A stretch of DNA of 64,000 bases from Sneathiella sp. (GTDB lineage: Bacteria > Pseudomonadota > Alphaproteobacteria > Sneathiellales > Sneathiellaceae), in NCBI RefSeq assembly GCF_002694385.1, contig NZ_NZMB01000009.1, forward strand, positions 1 through 64,000, written 5' to 3'. The notes under the pieces were generated by a model that made no database searches, was not told the origin of the DNA, and saw only the letters and a program-made list of their open reading frames with translations. Shown piece by piece: positions 18,721 to 27,760 of the stretch. Every line of letters begins with the position of its first letter. Positions within the stretch are counted from its first letter, which is position 1. Made by a program: the position numbers and the translations under genes.

Positions 18721-19536
18721 TCAGCCTTCCTTGACGACATGCACCGTGCGTTGCGGATAAGGGATGGAGATTCCTTCCGCATCGAAAGTCTGCTTGATCG
18801 CCTTGGTGAGGGCAAATTTGAGCGGGAAGTAATTGCCGCTATCACACCAGACACGCACCGTGAAATTGACGGAATTATCGGCGAGTTCCGCCACTTCAAT
18901 CAGCGGCGCCGGATCCTTATGCGACCGCTCATCGGCAACGGCCAGCCGTTCGATAATGCTGCGGGCCTTGTCGATGTCATCCTCGTAGGAAATGCCGATC
19001 ACCAGATCCATGCGCCGGGTCGGATGGAAGCTGAAATTACGGATCGCATTGCCCCAGACAGAACCGTTCGGAATAATGACCTGAATATTGTCCACCGTCG
19101 CCAGCTCGGTCGTGAACAAGCTGATATCCTTCACCGTGCCGCCATGACCGCCAACCTCGACATACTGGCCGACCTTGATGGGCCGGAAGATCAGCAGCAT
19201 AACGCCACCTGCCACATTGCTGAGCGTTCCCTGAAGCGCGAGGCCGATGGCGAGACCGGCGGCACCCAGAACCGCAATCAGGCTGGCCGTCTGGATGCCG
19301 AATTGCGACAGGACCAGCAGGACGGTAAAGACGAGTATGGCGAATTTCGCAATGCGGCTGAGAAATCCGCTGACCGTCGCGTCAATCCCCCGTTTGTCCA
19401 TAATTTTACGCAGCAGCGCCGGTATTTTCTTTGAAAGATAATAGCCGACAATCAGAATAATCAGCGCGCCGAGGACGCTGAGGCCATATTGCGTAATGAT
19501 CAGAACAACCTGATCGGATGCCTGTTGCAAATCCAT
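18721..19536 (-). CDS. MscS-family small-conductance mechanosensitive channel
   Basis: 271 residues. Three N-terminal membrane helices end in the glycine/alanine-rich pore helix (IAVLGAAGLAIGLALQGTLS) followed by NVAGGVMLLIFRPIKVGQYV, the MscS hallmark. The cytoplasmic beta domain (TVKDISLFTTELATVDNIQV, IIPNGSVWGNAIRN) and C-terminal alpha-beta domain are complete. It releases solutes on osmotic downshock. I use the ATG at 19536, which has an AAGGGG ribosome site; the longer frame starting at 19587 lacks family similarity in its extra residues. Confidence 0.92.
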   Translation of the reverse strand: MDLQQASDQVVLIITQYGLSVLGALIILIVGYYLSKKIPALLRKIMDKRGIDATVSGFLSRIAKFAILVFTVLLVLSQFGIQTASLIAVLGAAGLAIGLALQGTLSNVAGGVMLLIFRPIKVGQYVEVGGHGGTVKDISLFTTELATVDNIQVIIPNGSVWGNAIRNFSFHPTRRMDLVIGISYEDDIDKARSIIERLAVADERSHKDPAPLIEVAELADNSVNFTVRVWCDSGNYFPLKFALTKAIKQTFDAEGISIPYPQRTVHVVKEG

Positions 19537-19680
19537 TAGATACCCCTTCTGCCCTTTTTTGCCGTGATGGATGAGGGCGTGAAACAAAATAACCGCCGCA
19601 TCTTAGGAAACAAGGCCGCCAATGAAAAGGCGAAACCGGTTTTTTCTTGCTTTGCGCCCTTCGGCGGCTCCGGATATTCC

Positions 19681-19735
19681 TTGACATTGACGGCAAAGCC
19701 GCGCATATGTGCAGCGCACAATGCCCGGTGCATTG
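19681..19735 (+). promoter_or_regulatory. Candidate promoter and structured leader start for the RNA helicase
   Basis: In the 407-bp gap upstream of the helicase, a consensus TTGACA (19681-19686) is followed after 17 bp by CATATG (19704-19709), a weak -10. Just beyond are two small hairpins: TGTGC-AGC-GCACA (19708-19720) and AATGC-CCGGT-GCATT (19721-19735). If real, the transcript has a leader of roughly 220 nt, as is common for cold-responsive RNA helicases. No gene is supported elsewhere in 19537-19943. Confidence 0.35.
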
Positions 19736-19943
19736 GCAGACGTTCGCGACGCTCTTTGGACAGGCGAACGGCAAACAGGTACATGAACAGTTTTTCCACG
19801 GCGCCCGCGCGCCGCTGACAGTCCGATCCTCTCTTTCGAAGATCATGCAGGGTCAAGGAGACACGGTTCCCGCCTTTTATTTGACCCCCTCTGTCGTCCG
19901 CAAGGCTGGCGGCAGGGACAGTATTTTTGAGGATTGATATCAG

Positions 19944-21323
19944 ATGACCGACTTTACCGAGCTCAACCTGGTTGGGCCGCTTCTCCGTGCGATCGAGAAG
20001 CAGGGATTTACAGAACCGACCCCCGTACAGAAACGGGCCATTCCGGCGTTGCTGGACGGCGCGGATCTGATGGGCATTGCCGAGACGGGCGGCGGCAAGA
20101 CGGCGGCCTTTGTCCTGCCGCTGCTGCAACGCCTTCAGCATGAGCGGCGCAAGCCCAAGCCCAACAAACCGACCGCAATCATTCTGGCCCCGACGCGCGA
20201 ACTGGCCCATCAGATTGGCCTGTGCATCCGTGTCTTCACCCGCGGGATGAAGCTGTTTCACACCGTTGTTTACGGCGGCGCGCCCTATGGCCCGCAGATT
20301 CAGCAGCTTGTCCGCGGTGTGGATATTCTGGTGGCGACACCTGGTCGCCTCCTCGATCATATGAAGCGCGGCACCGTGCAGCTTGATAATGTCGAGAGTT
20401 TTATTCTCGATGAAGCGGACCGCATGCTGGACATGGGATTTATCGAAGATGTCACCCTGATCTCGGACAAACTGCCCGAGACGCATCAGACTGTCATGTT
20501 CTCTGCCACCATGAGCCCGGCCATCCGCAAGCTGTCGGAAAAGCTTCTGACCGAACCGCAATATGTCGAAGTGAAACAGAAAACAGCCGTTGCTGAAGGG
20601 ATCGACCATTCGGTCCTGATGGTCGGCGGTCAGCATAAGAAAGATCTTCTCATGCATCTTCTCGCCGACGGCGTGAAGGAACGGGTTATTGTGTTCGTTC
20701 GCACCAAGGCGACGGCTGACAGCCTGAAAGATGATATCGAAGCGGAGGTTGAGGGGCTGAAATGCGCCGCCATCCATGGCGATATGCAACAGCGGGTGCG
20801 CGAACGCACGCTGCGGTCTTTCCGGAACGGGCGCTTTTCCGTACTGGTGGCGACAGACGTGGCCGCCCGCGGTATTGATGTCACCGGCATCACTCACGTC
20901 ATCAACTATGACCTGCCGATGGAAGCGGAGAACTATATTCACCGCGTCGGCCGGACGGGCCGCGCCGGGGCAACCGGCATCGCCATGTCCATTTGCGAAC
21001 CCAGGGAACGCAACCTGCTTCGCAATATCGAGCAAATTCTCAAGCAAAAGGTACGAATCGATGAAAATCATCCATTCCCCGCCCCGCAGCCCAAACCGGG
21101 ACAGAAAAAGCATCATCCCGGAAGAAAGCGATCTCAGGCATCCGCCGGTCGCGACCGGGTACCAACGGATGATGTTAAGGCATTTCGCAAGGGCCCGAAG
21201 AAGTCCTTCAGCAAGAATAAAGGCAAACCGGGATTTAAGTCTCATAAATCCGCGGGGGCGCCTGCACATGCGCAGAATAAACCTGCGTCTGCTCGGCCGC
21301 AGAAATTCAAACGGGCCAGTTGA
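19944..21323 (+). CDS. DEAD-box ATP-dependent RNA helicase (RhlE-like)
   Basis: 459 residues. All helicase motifs are visible: Q motif (TEPTPVQKRAIP), Walker A AETGGGKTA, PTRELAHQI, TPGR, LDEADRMLDMGF, SATM, IVFVRTK, ATDVAARGID and HRVGRTGRAG. A long basic, lysine/arginine-rich C-terminal tail (from about residue 375) probably binds RNA non-specifically. It remodels structured RNA in ribosome assembly or RNA decay. It is followed by a strong terminator shared with the convergent soeC gene. Confidence 0.93.
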   Translation: MTDFTELNLVGPLLRAIEKQGFTEPTPVQKRAIPALLDGADLMGIAETGGGKTAAFVLPLLQRLQHERRKPKPNKPTAIILAPTRELAHQIGLCIRVFTRGMKLFHTVVYGGAPYGPQIQQLVRGVDILVATPGRLLDHMKRGTVQLDNVESFILDEADRMLDMGFIEDVTLISDKLPETHQTVMFSATMSPAIRKLSEKLLTEPQYVEVKQKTAVAEGIDHSVLMVGGQHKKDLLMHLLADGVKERVIVFVRTKATADSLKDDIEAEVEGLKCAAIHGDMQQRVRERTLRSFRNGRFSVLVATDVAARGIDVTGITHVINYDLPMEAENYIHRVGRTGRAGATGIAMSICEPRERNLLRNIEQILKQKVRIDENHPFPAPQPKPGQKKHHPGRKRSQASAGRDRVPTDDVKAFRKGPKKSFSKNKGKPGFKSHKSAGAPAHAQNKPASARPQKFKRAS

Positions 21324-21354
21324 ACCGGGCTGGCTGCAATAACCGCATCAGAAT

Positions 21355-21382
21355 AAAAAAGGGCCGGATGACCGGCCCTTTT
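21355..21382. terminator. Bidirectional terminator between helicase and soeC
   Basis: GGGCCGG (21361-21367), loop ATGA, CCGGCCC (21372-21378), with A6 before and TTTT after. It serves the helicase on the plus strand and the soe operon on the minus strand. Confidence 0.88.
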
Positions 21383-21387
21383 GCATG

Positions 21388-22338
21388 TCAGGCATGCGCC
21401 GTCCCATAATAGAGACTAACCGTATGGCGGGCCTCGGCAAAGAAAAGCCAGCGTTCCGTTACCATACCGACCGCACAAGAAACAACCGCGAGACAGAGGC
21501 AGAGAACTCCCACAAGTCCGGTAGCAAAAATACCCGGTAGCGTCAGCAGGAACGGCAGCATAAAGGCGCATAGCAATGCGATCCGCCGCAGCTTCGCCGC
21601 ATGTTTGCGGGCAATGCGAAAGCCCATCTCCTGCATCAGATAATTGGCTTCCGTATGCGGCGCCTCAAACAGTCTGACGCGGCCAAACTCACCAAGGCCC
21701 GTTGCGCTTTCCGGGGTTGAAAGGCTTTGTGTTCCATCAAGGAAACGCCAGTAGGCGACCTTGAACACAAGGCCGAGGGCAAGTGCGCCAAGCCCGACCA
21801 GCAAGAGGGGCAGACTTGAAAAGCCAAAAACCGCGAACAGCGCATTCACCAGCACCAGCCCGGTTATCAGAGAGAACAATAGATAGCCGACCGGTACATA
21901 GCCATTGTGCCAGCCATGCACCGGTTTGAGGCTGGCATAAATCATCGCCGTGCAATAGACGGTGACCGCCGCCGCCGCCATTCCGGCAAGGCCCACCAAG
22001 GGGGCCAATACGGGAAAATCTCCCGGCCAGAAAAGCTGATGCAGCGCAAAAAGGCCCGTCGGAAGAAAGGTAAAAATTGCCATCACCCCTTCCCGGCTGA
22101 GCCAGGAAGACCGCCACTGCGTCAGTGCACGCCAGGCCCGCTCCGGATGCCCAAGATGAAAGGTTGAGGAGAGCAGCCCGCCAATAATCAGCGCGAAGCC
22201 GACGGCATATCCTGTGAAAGACAGCCAGAAAGAGGCAGGCAACAGCCCTGCGAGATCGGCCGCAATCAGCAGGAAAACAAGCCCGTAGCCCGCACCGGAG
22301 GCTGTCGTGAAGAAAATAACGGATTTTGCCGGATGCAT
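21388..22338 (-). CDS. soeC: DmsC-family membrane anchor subunit, probable sulfite dehydrogenase (quinone) subunit SoeC
   Basis: 316 residues with about eight membrane helices. STFHLGHPERAWRALTQWRSSWLSREGV is the DmsC-family core motif (positions about 60-85), with the conserved HLGHP and SSWLSRE segments. It anchors the iron-sulfur and molybdenum subunits to the inner membrane and passes electrons to quinone. It ends the soeA-soeB-soeC operon, 12 bp after soeB. A polysulfide or DMSO reductase anchor would look similar; the Soe name depends on the catalytic subunit. Confidence 0.75.
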   Translation of the reverse strand: MHPAKSVIFFTTASGAGYGLVFLLIAADLAGLLPASFWLSFTGYAVGFALIIGGLLSSTFHLGHPERAWRALTQWRSSWLSREGVMAIFTFLPTGLFALHQLFWPGDFPVLAPLVGLAGMAAAAVTVYCTAMIYASLKPVHGWHNGYVPVGYLLFSLITGLVLVNALFAVFGFSSLPLLLVGLGALALGLVFKVAYWRFLDGTQSLSTPESATGLGEFGRVRLFEAPHTEANYLMQEMGFRIARKHAAKLRRIALLCAFMLPFLLTLPGIFATGLVGVLCLCLAVVSCAVGMVTERWLFFAEARHTVSLYYGTAHA

Positions 22339-22350
22339 AACGCCTCTAAC

Positions 22351-23097
22351 TTACGCGGATAAAATACGGTCCACCCAGCGGGCAAGAAGCCCGGCGGAAC
22401 TATCGGTAACGGGCGTGAGCGCCTGTGCGGGTGCCGCGCCGTCCCCTGTCTTCTTCGGCCTTGGCGGCAGATATTTATTGGTTGGCCTGCACTCCTGCTC
22501 CGGCATCAGGTCGAACCCGCCCCGGCTGGCGACCAGCCGGCTGACATCACTGTCGGGATCACCGAGATCGCCGAACGAGCGTGCGCCCGTCGGGCAGGTG
22601 GAAACGCAGGCCGGGACGCGGCTTTCCTCCGGCAGGTTGGGGTTATAGATTTTATCAACGCAGAGGGTGCATTTCTTCATCACCCCGGCGTCGGCGTCAT
22701 ATTCCCGCGCGCCATAGGGGCAGGCCCAGGAACAGAGCTTGCAGCCGATGCAGTGATCCGCATTGACGAGGACGATGCCATCTTCCTCCCGCTTGTAGGA
22801 CGCGCCGGTCGGGCAAACGGTGACACAGGGCGCCTCCTCGCAATGCAGGCAGCTTTTGGGAAAATTAACCGTCCGCCCCGCGCCCTGTTCATTTGTCACC
22901 TCAAAGCTGTGAATGCGATTGAACCAGACCCCGGACGGCGCCGCGCCATAGGGATCCGTGTCGGTCAGCGGCGCACTATGGCCACCGGTATTCCATTCCT
23001 TGCAATTGACGGCGCAGGCATGGCAGCCAACGCAGATATCCAGATCAATGACAAGGCCGAGCTTTTTGCCGGATGGCTGTTTGGGAAGCGATGTCAT
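22351..23097 (-). CDS. soeB: 4Fe-4S ferredoxin-type electron-transfer subunit, probable SoeB
   Basis: 248 residues with the four-cluster cysteine pattern of DmsB/FdhB-type subunits: CVGCHACAVNC, CLHCEEAPCVTVC, CIGCKLCSWAC and CTLCVDK with a late CVSTCPTGA. It carries electrons from the molybdenum subunit to the membrane anchor. No Tat or Sec signal is seen. Its ATG follows the soeA stop codon directly, with no gap, so translation of the two is coupled. Confidence 0.82.
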   Translation of the reverse strand: MTSLPKQPSGKKLGLVIDLDICVGCHACAVNCKEWNTGGHSAPLTDTDPYGAAPSGVWFNRIHSFEVTNEQGAGRTVNFPKSCLHCEEAPCVTVCPTGASYKREEDGIVLVNADHCIGCKLCSWACPYGAREYDADAGVMKKCTLCVDKIYNPNLPEESRVPACVSTCPTGARSFGDLGDPDSDVSRLVASRGGFDLMPEQECRPTNKYLPPRPKKTGDGAAPAQALTPVTDSSAGLLARWVDRILSA

Positions 23098-26088
23098 TTA
23101 ATTGTCTTCCTCATCTTTTTTGTCGATCCGGTTGCCATGACCCGGGCGGATGCCCGTCCCTTTTGCGGAAAGCTCCTTCCGGTTTCCGATCCAGTCTTTT
23201 TCCTGCACGGGCGCGCGGCCACTCGTCCCGCCCTTCAGGCTTTCCCCGTAGCGGAGGATATCCGGCGCGGGCAGAAGGTAATCATTGCCCTGCGGCTTAA
23301 ACATTGGCGCTGTCTCCCCGGCCTCTTGGGCGCTGCATTTCTCAATCCGGACGCGCAGGTCATACCACGCCGCCTGCCCCGTTACCGGATCGGAGTTGGA
23401 GTAACGGTAACCATCGGCGCGAGGCGGCAACAACTCGGCCATGATTTGGTTGACTAGGAAACCATTTGTTGCCTCCGGCGCGTCTTCCTTGAGGTTCCAG
23501 GCCCCCTTGCGCTTGCCGATGGCGTTCCAGGTCCAGACGGTGTGAGGATTGACGCCCTGCATCAGCTTCGCTTCCGCCTTCACCCGGCCATGGGGGGAGA
23601 TGACCCAGATCCAGTCGCCATCCTCCACCCCGGCGGCGGCGGCGGTTTCGGCATGTATAAACAGCGGATTGCGCGCCGTGATCTGACGCAGCCAGGCATT
23701 CTGACTGCCCCAGCTATGATACATATGCATTGGCCGCTGGGTCAGCGCATGCAGGGGGTAATCCGCCGCCGCATCCCCCTGTTCCAGCAGCGCCGGATAC
23801 CAGAGGGGGAGCGGATCAAAATACTGTTCGATCCGTGCGCGCAGGTGATCGGGCGGCTGAAGCGCGCCATGCCCGCGCGCCGCGAGGCGGAATTTCTGCA
23901 GGGTTTCCGAATAAATCTCCATCACCACCGGCCCCGGCATGGCAAGCCAGCCCATACGGACAGCCTCTTCCAGATAGGCTTTGTTGGCAAATTTGTAGTA
24001 GGACTGTTCCGGTGTGAATTTCTTCTCCCAGAAACAGCCGTTTTCGATATAGGCGTCGAGCTGCGAGCTGTTGGCCGCGCCGCGTCCCTGCCCCGTTCCA
24101 TCCGCCCCGCGCCAGCCCGCCAGCGGTCCGATATCAGGCGTGCGTTCATGATGAACCAAATAATCGGCATAGCCACCGGGATAGAGCGCCGTCCCCGCCT
24201 CCCCGACAAAACCGGGCAGTCCCAGCCGGACGCCAAGATCGAGCAGAACATCCTGAAACGGCCGCACATCGCGGTCCGGCTTGAGAACCGGCTGACGAAT
24301 GGCATCGGCCGCGCCATGCGCGCTCGATATCGGCCGGTCGAGCAGCGAAATGCAATCCCACCGCTCCAGATAGGTGGTATCGGGCAGCACCAGATCCGCA
24401 TAGGCGACAGTTTCCGACGAATAGGCATCCGAATAGATAAACTTTGGAATACGGTAGCTGCCGTCCGGGTTCTTGTCGGTGAGATAGCGCACCGTATCGG
24501 GCACATTCATCGTGCTGTTCCAGCCCATATTGGCCATATACATGAACAGCACGTCAATCTCCGCCGGGTCCTGCGCCCAGGCGTTATGAATGACCGTGTG
24601 CATCAGGCCGTGCGCGGCAATCGGATATTCCCATGAATAAGCTTTGTCGATGCGAAATGGATTACCCGCATCGTCAACCAGCAAATCCTCCGGTCCCTTG
24701 GGAAAGCCGAGCGGCATTCCGCCAAGCGGAGTATTCGCCGCCGTTTCCTTCCCCGACGGCGTCGGTCCCGGCGGACAGGGCTTCGGGAAGGGTGGCTTGT
24801 GCCGGAAACCGCCCGGCACATCAACACTGCCGATCAGCATCTGCAACAAATGGATGGCGCGGCAGGTATGAAAGCCGTTGGAATGGGCGGAGATGCCCCG
24901 CATGGCATGCATGGAAACAGGGCGACCGGTCATTTTCTCCTGACGCCGACCGGCCCAGTCCGTCCAGGGAATGTCGAGGGTGATTTCATTTTCAAATGCC
25001 GCTTCGGCAATCTCGGCGGCAATACGGCGGAGGGTGGCCGCCGGGATGCCGACGCGTTCGGCCACGGCCTCCGGCGCATAGCTCTCCGACAAATACCGCT
25101 CCGCCATCACCTGAAAGGCCGGCACCGCCGTCTGGCCGGATGGCAGCGTATAGCGCCCGACCATGACCGGCTCCGCTTTGCGGTCACTGATCGGCAGCAG
25201 CTTGCCCTCTTTCGTCGCAATCAGGGGAATACCGGTTACATTGCGGGCGAACAGCCCGTCCTCCGCGTCTCCGTCCGCTTCGATCACCAGCCAGGGGGCA
25301 TTGGTGTAACGCTTGAGATATTCCCAATCGATCTTCTCCGCCCGCAACAGCTCGTGAATGATCGCCATGACGAACAGCCCGTCAGTGCCCGGCGTGATGC
25401 CGATCCATTCATCGGCGATGGCGGAATAGCCGCTTCTGACGGGATTGACAGAGACAAACTTCGCATTCTCGCGGCTTTTCAGCTTGCCAAGACCCATCTT
25501 GATGGGGTTGGAATCATGATCCTCCGCCACGCCGAACATCAGGAAATATTTTGTCAGATCCCAGTCAGGCTCGCCAAATTCCCAGAAGGAACCACCAATA
25601 CTGTACAGGCCCGCCGCCGCCATATTGACCGAGCAGAAGCCGCCATGGGCGGCAAAATTCCGGGTGCCATACTGTTTCGCCCACCAGCCGGTAAAGCTTT
25701 GTGACTGATCCCGTCCGGTAAAGAAGGCGAGCCGTGACGGATCCGTCGCCCGCACATCACCGAGCCAATCTGTGGCCAGGGCAAGCGCCTCCTCCCATTC
25801 GATTTCGCGAAACTTCCCCTCGCCGCGCGCGCCCACCCGGACCAGCGGCTTTCTCAGGCGGGCCGGAGAATTCTGTTGCATGATCCCGGCCGATCCCTTG
25901 GCGCAGAGAACGCCCCTGTTCACCGGATGGTCGGGATTGCCCTCAATATAACGGAGTTTGCCGTCCTTCAGATGGACGCGGATGCCGCAGCGGCAGGCGC
26001 ACATATAGCAGGTCGTGTATTTCACCTCGTCCGAAACAAGGGGCGAGGTGTCCGCGCGCAGATCACGCAGACCGATACCTTCTGTCAT
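23098..26088 (-). CDS. soeA: Molybdopterin oxidoreductase catalytic subunit, probable sulfite dehydrogenase SoeA
   Basis: 996 residues. The N-terminal [4Fe-4S] ligands are C27, C30, C34 and C62. A cysteine in GGFCSVN (C152) is at the position of the molybdenum ligand. There is no twin-arginine signal, unlike periplasmic DmsA, PhsA or PsrA. Size, missing signal and the A-B-C gene order with a DmsC-type anchor fit SoeABC, which oxidises sulfite to sulfate at the cytoplasmic face of the membrane and feeds electrons to quinone. Other cytoplasmic members of the family remain possible. A GGGGAG ribosome site precedes the ATG. Confidence 0.72.
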   Translation of the reverse strand: MTEGIGLRDLRADTSPLVSDEVKYTTCYMCACRCGIRVHLKDGKLRYIEGNPDHPVNRGVLCAKGSAGIMQQNSPARLRKPLVRVGARGEGKFREIEWEEALALATDWLGDVRATDPSRLAFFTGRDQSQSFTGWWAKQYGTRNFAAHGGFCSVNMAAAGLYSIGGSFWEFGEPDWDLTKYFLMFGVAEDHDSNPIKMGLGKLKSRENAKFVSVNPVRSGYSAIADEWIGITPGTDGLFVMAIIHELLRAEKIDWEYLKRYTNAPWLVIEADGDAEDGLFARNVTGIPLIATKEGKLLPISDRKAEPVMVGRYTLPSGQTAVPAFQVMAERYLSESYAPEAVAERVGIPAATLRRIAAEIAEAAFENEITLDIPWTDWAGRRQEKMTGRPVSMHAMRGISAHSNGFHTCRAIHLLQMLIGSVDVPGGFRHKPPFPKPCPPGPTPSGKETAANTPLGGMPLGFPKGPEDLLVDDAGNPFRIDKAYSWEYPIAAHGLMHTVIHNAWAQDPAEIDVLFMYMANMGWNSTMNVPDTVRYLTDKNPDGSYRIPKFIYSDAYSSETVAYADLVLPDTTYLERWDCISLLDRPISSAHGAADAIRQPVLKPDRDVRPFQDVLLDLGVRLGLPGFVGEAGTALYPGGYADYLVHHERTPDIGPLAGWRGADGTGQGRGAANSSQLDAYIENGCFWEKKFTPEQSYYKFANKAYLEEAVRMGWLAMPGPVVMEIYSETLQKFRLAARGHGALQPPDHLRARIEQYFDPLPLWYPALLEQGDAAADYPLHALTQRPMHMYHSWGSQNAWLRQITARNPLFIHAETAAAAGVEDGDWIWVISPHGRVKAEAKLMQGVNPHTVWTWNAIGKRKGAWNLKEDAPEATNGFLVNQIMAELLPPRADGYRYSNSDPVTGQAAWYDLRVRIEKCSAQEAGETAPMFKPQGNDYLLPAPDILRYGESLKGGTSGRAPVQEKDWIGNRKELSAKGTGIRPGHGNRIDKKDEEDN

Positions 26089-26223
26089 TATAAATAGCTC
26101 CCCAGCTACTTGAACCCGGCCCGAAGGCCGGAAGCACTCGCCTGCATCGTTACCGATTTAGCCGGGACTGTCGATAGAGAATTCGAAAATTATAATGCGC
26201 GCACTGGTGGTTGGAGCACTGCC

Positions 26224-26964
26224 TCACTCACGAAAGGCCGCCAGCTTGTCGCGCAGTATGGCGCGGCCCTGTTGCACCCTCTTGCGGACATTGTCATTGG
26301 AAATGCCCAGCCGTTGGGCGATATCATCATATTCTTCCCCCTGCACCAGCCGGAGAATGACCGGCGCGCGGAGGCGTTTTGGCAGTTCCGTAATGGCCGC
26401 GTGAAGACGCCCGCCCAGTTCCCGGTTGAGCAGCCGCCCCTCCGGCGTCAGCTGGCGTGTTTCCAGCATGGCGAACTCAATCTCGCTGATCTCCTTCACC
26501 TTGTCATAGAGATTGCCAAGCCGCCGGTTGGCGCGATGACGGTCGATACAGATATTATGCAGGAGCCGCGCAAACCAGGCCCGCTCGTTACTGATTTGTG
26601 CCGCATGGGCGGCGTATTTCTCATAGGCGCGGATGGTGGCATCGGCAAAAGCATCCTCCGCATCGGCGGCGCTGATATTCATCCAGATCATGCTGAGGCG
26701 AAAAAGATACTCCTTATGCGTGTTCCACGCCGCCCAGAAATCTTCCGGATCGACGGGTACGCCAGAGACCTCCTCAGGGTCATCCGGTTTCCGCGCCGCT
26801 ACCGCCTCGGGCGCGGATTGCGCCGGTGCCGCCGGGATGGCCCTGATTTCAGTCTTCAGCGTTGTCAGGGACAGGCTCCGCGGGAAAGGCCCCCCGCGCA
26901 GTAGCTCTTTAGAGTTCGCAAAGATTTCAGAATTGGATGAAATATCATGCCGGAGTGGATTCAT
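26224..26964 (-). CDS. ECF-type RNA polymerase sigma factor of the reb island
   Basis: 246 residues. Region 2 (HKEYLFRLSMIWMNISAADA to NERAWFARLLHNICIDRHRA) and region 4 (LPKRLRAPVILRLVQGEEYD, then DIAQRLGISNDNVRKRVQQG helix-turn-helix) are both clear. The start at 26964 has an AAGGGGGA ribosome site; the longer frame to 27054 would add 30 unlikely residues. An N-terminal extension of about 75 residues before region 2 is unusual for ECF factors. No anti-sigma factor gene is next to it. It is divergent from the first Reb-like gene across an AT-rich region, so it probably drives reb transcription, which is inference. Confidence 0.85.
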   Translation of the reverse strand: MNPLRHDISSNSEIFANSKELLRGGPFPRSLSLTTLKTEIRAIPAAPAQSAPEAVAARKPDDPEEVSGVPVDPEDFWAAWNTHKEYLFRLSMIWMNISAADAEDAFADATIRAYEKYAAHAAQISNERAWFARLLHNICIDRHRANRRLGNLYDKVKEISEIEFAMLETRQLTPEGRLLNRELGGRLHAAITELPKRLRAPVILRLVQGEEYDDIAQRLGISNDNVRKRVQQGRAILRDKLAAFRE

Positions 26965-27250
26965 GGAGATCCCCCTTGAAGATTGGAATTTTCGGAAAAA
27001 CACAACACTGCAAGGGGAATTTGTGTGATCACCTCCCGCTTGATGCTTCATCATTTGGGCGCAAAAAGAAACTTTTAAAGTGTATTTTTGTATTTTAATT
27101 TATCTAATACGAGTGTATGCAGATACAATTAAGTAATAGAAAAAAGCAAATTTCAAATAATAATTAATAATAAATATTATTCAACAGTTGATATTATAAA
27201 TAATAAATATTATTTTTATAATACTTATAATATAAATAGAGAATTTTAAA
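26965..27250. promoter_or_regulatory. AT-rich control region between sigma factor and reb genes
   Basis: This 286-bp gap is extremely AT-rich from about 27060 onward, unlike the flanking genes. A 16-bp sequence AATAATAAATATTATT occurs twice, at 27166-27181 and 27199-27214, 33 bp apart (about three helical turns), and is itself nearly symmetrical. Several TATAAT-like hexamers follow at 27216-27237. The pattern suits both a promoter and a target for a nucleoid silencing protein. No open reading frame of note is present. Confidence 0.5.
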
Positions 27251-27682
27251 ATGGAAACCGATATGCCTGATGATCAAATTAAAAATTCTATTATTTCAAC
27301 TAATGAAATACTTCTGGGAAGCGCAAATGCAAAATCCATGGCGGCGATGTACTTGAATCTTGCCCATGCCGCCGGAATGGCCTCGCAGAACGCAGTTAGC
27401 AACCAGCAGCATCTCAATATTCTGGGGGCGGCGGCCGTCGCCACCGGCGCCAGCGGCCTGCTCAGAACCGGTTTCGCGTCGCAGGTGGAAAATCTGACCC
27501 CGGCGGAGCGGCTCGATCTGTTGCAGAAGCTGCTGGCGATGACCAATAATAACCAACCCGCCGCCAGCAATGGCGCCGCGCCAGCGGAGGATGGAAAAGC
27601 CACGGCTCCCGCCGATGCTGGAAAGGAAACCACAGATGCCGGAAAGGCACCCGCCGCCCCGGCCGCCGGTGATGCAGGATAA
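27251..27682 (+). CDS. RebB-like R-body protein, paralog 1 (divergent, Ala/Pro tail)
   Basis: 143 residues. The core (INTERVAL about 10-75) contains STNEILLGSANAKSMAAMYL and GMASQNAVSNQQHLNIL, which align with the RebB core of the downstream paralogs (SMGxLYQ...GxSMQNAVANQQ). The C-terminal 40 residues form a low-complexity Ala/Pro/Gly tail with repeated DAGK units. RebB proteins polymerise into R-bodies, coiled ribbons that unroll. This is the first gene after the AT-rich control region. An in-frame ATG at 27263 is an alternative start. Confidence 0.7.
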   Translation: METDMPDDQIKNSIISTNEILLGSANAKSMAAMYLNLAHAAGMASQNAVSNQQHLNILGAAAVATGASGLLRTGFASQVENLTPAERLDLLQKLLAMTNNNQPAASNGAAPAEDGKATAPADAGKETTDAGKAPAAPAAGDAG

Positions 27683-27760
27683 GCACGACCTTCGTTAATT
27701 TATTACAACCATAGATACCTATTTTATTTTACACTCATTCTTTCAAAATGGATTAATCAT

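Noticed and set aside
19536-21269. 577-codon open frame antisense to the RNA helicase
   Set aside because: The plus-strand helicase motifs are intact; the antisense product matches no family.
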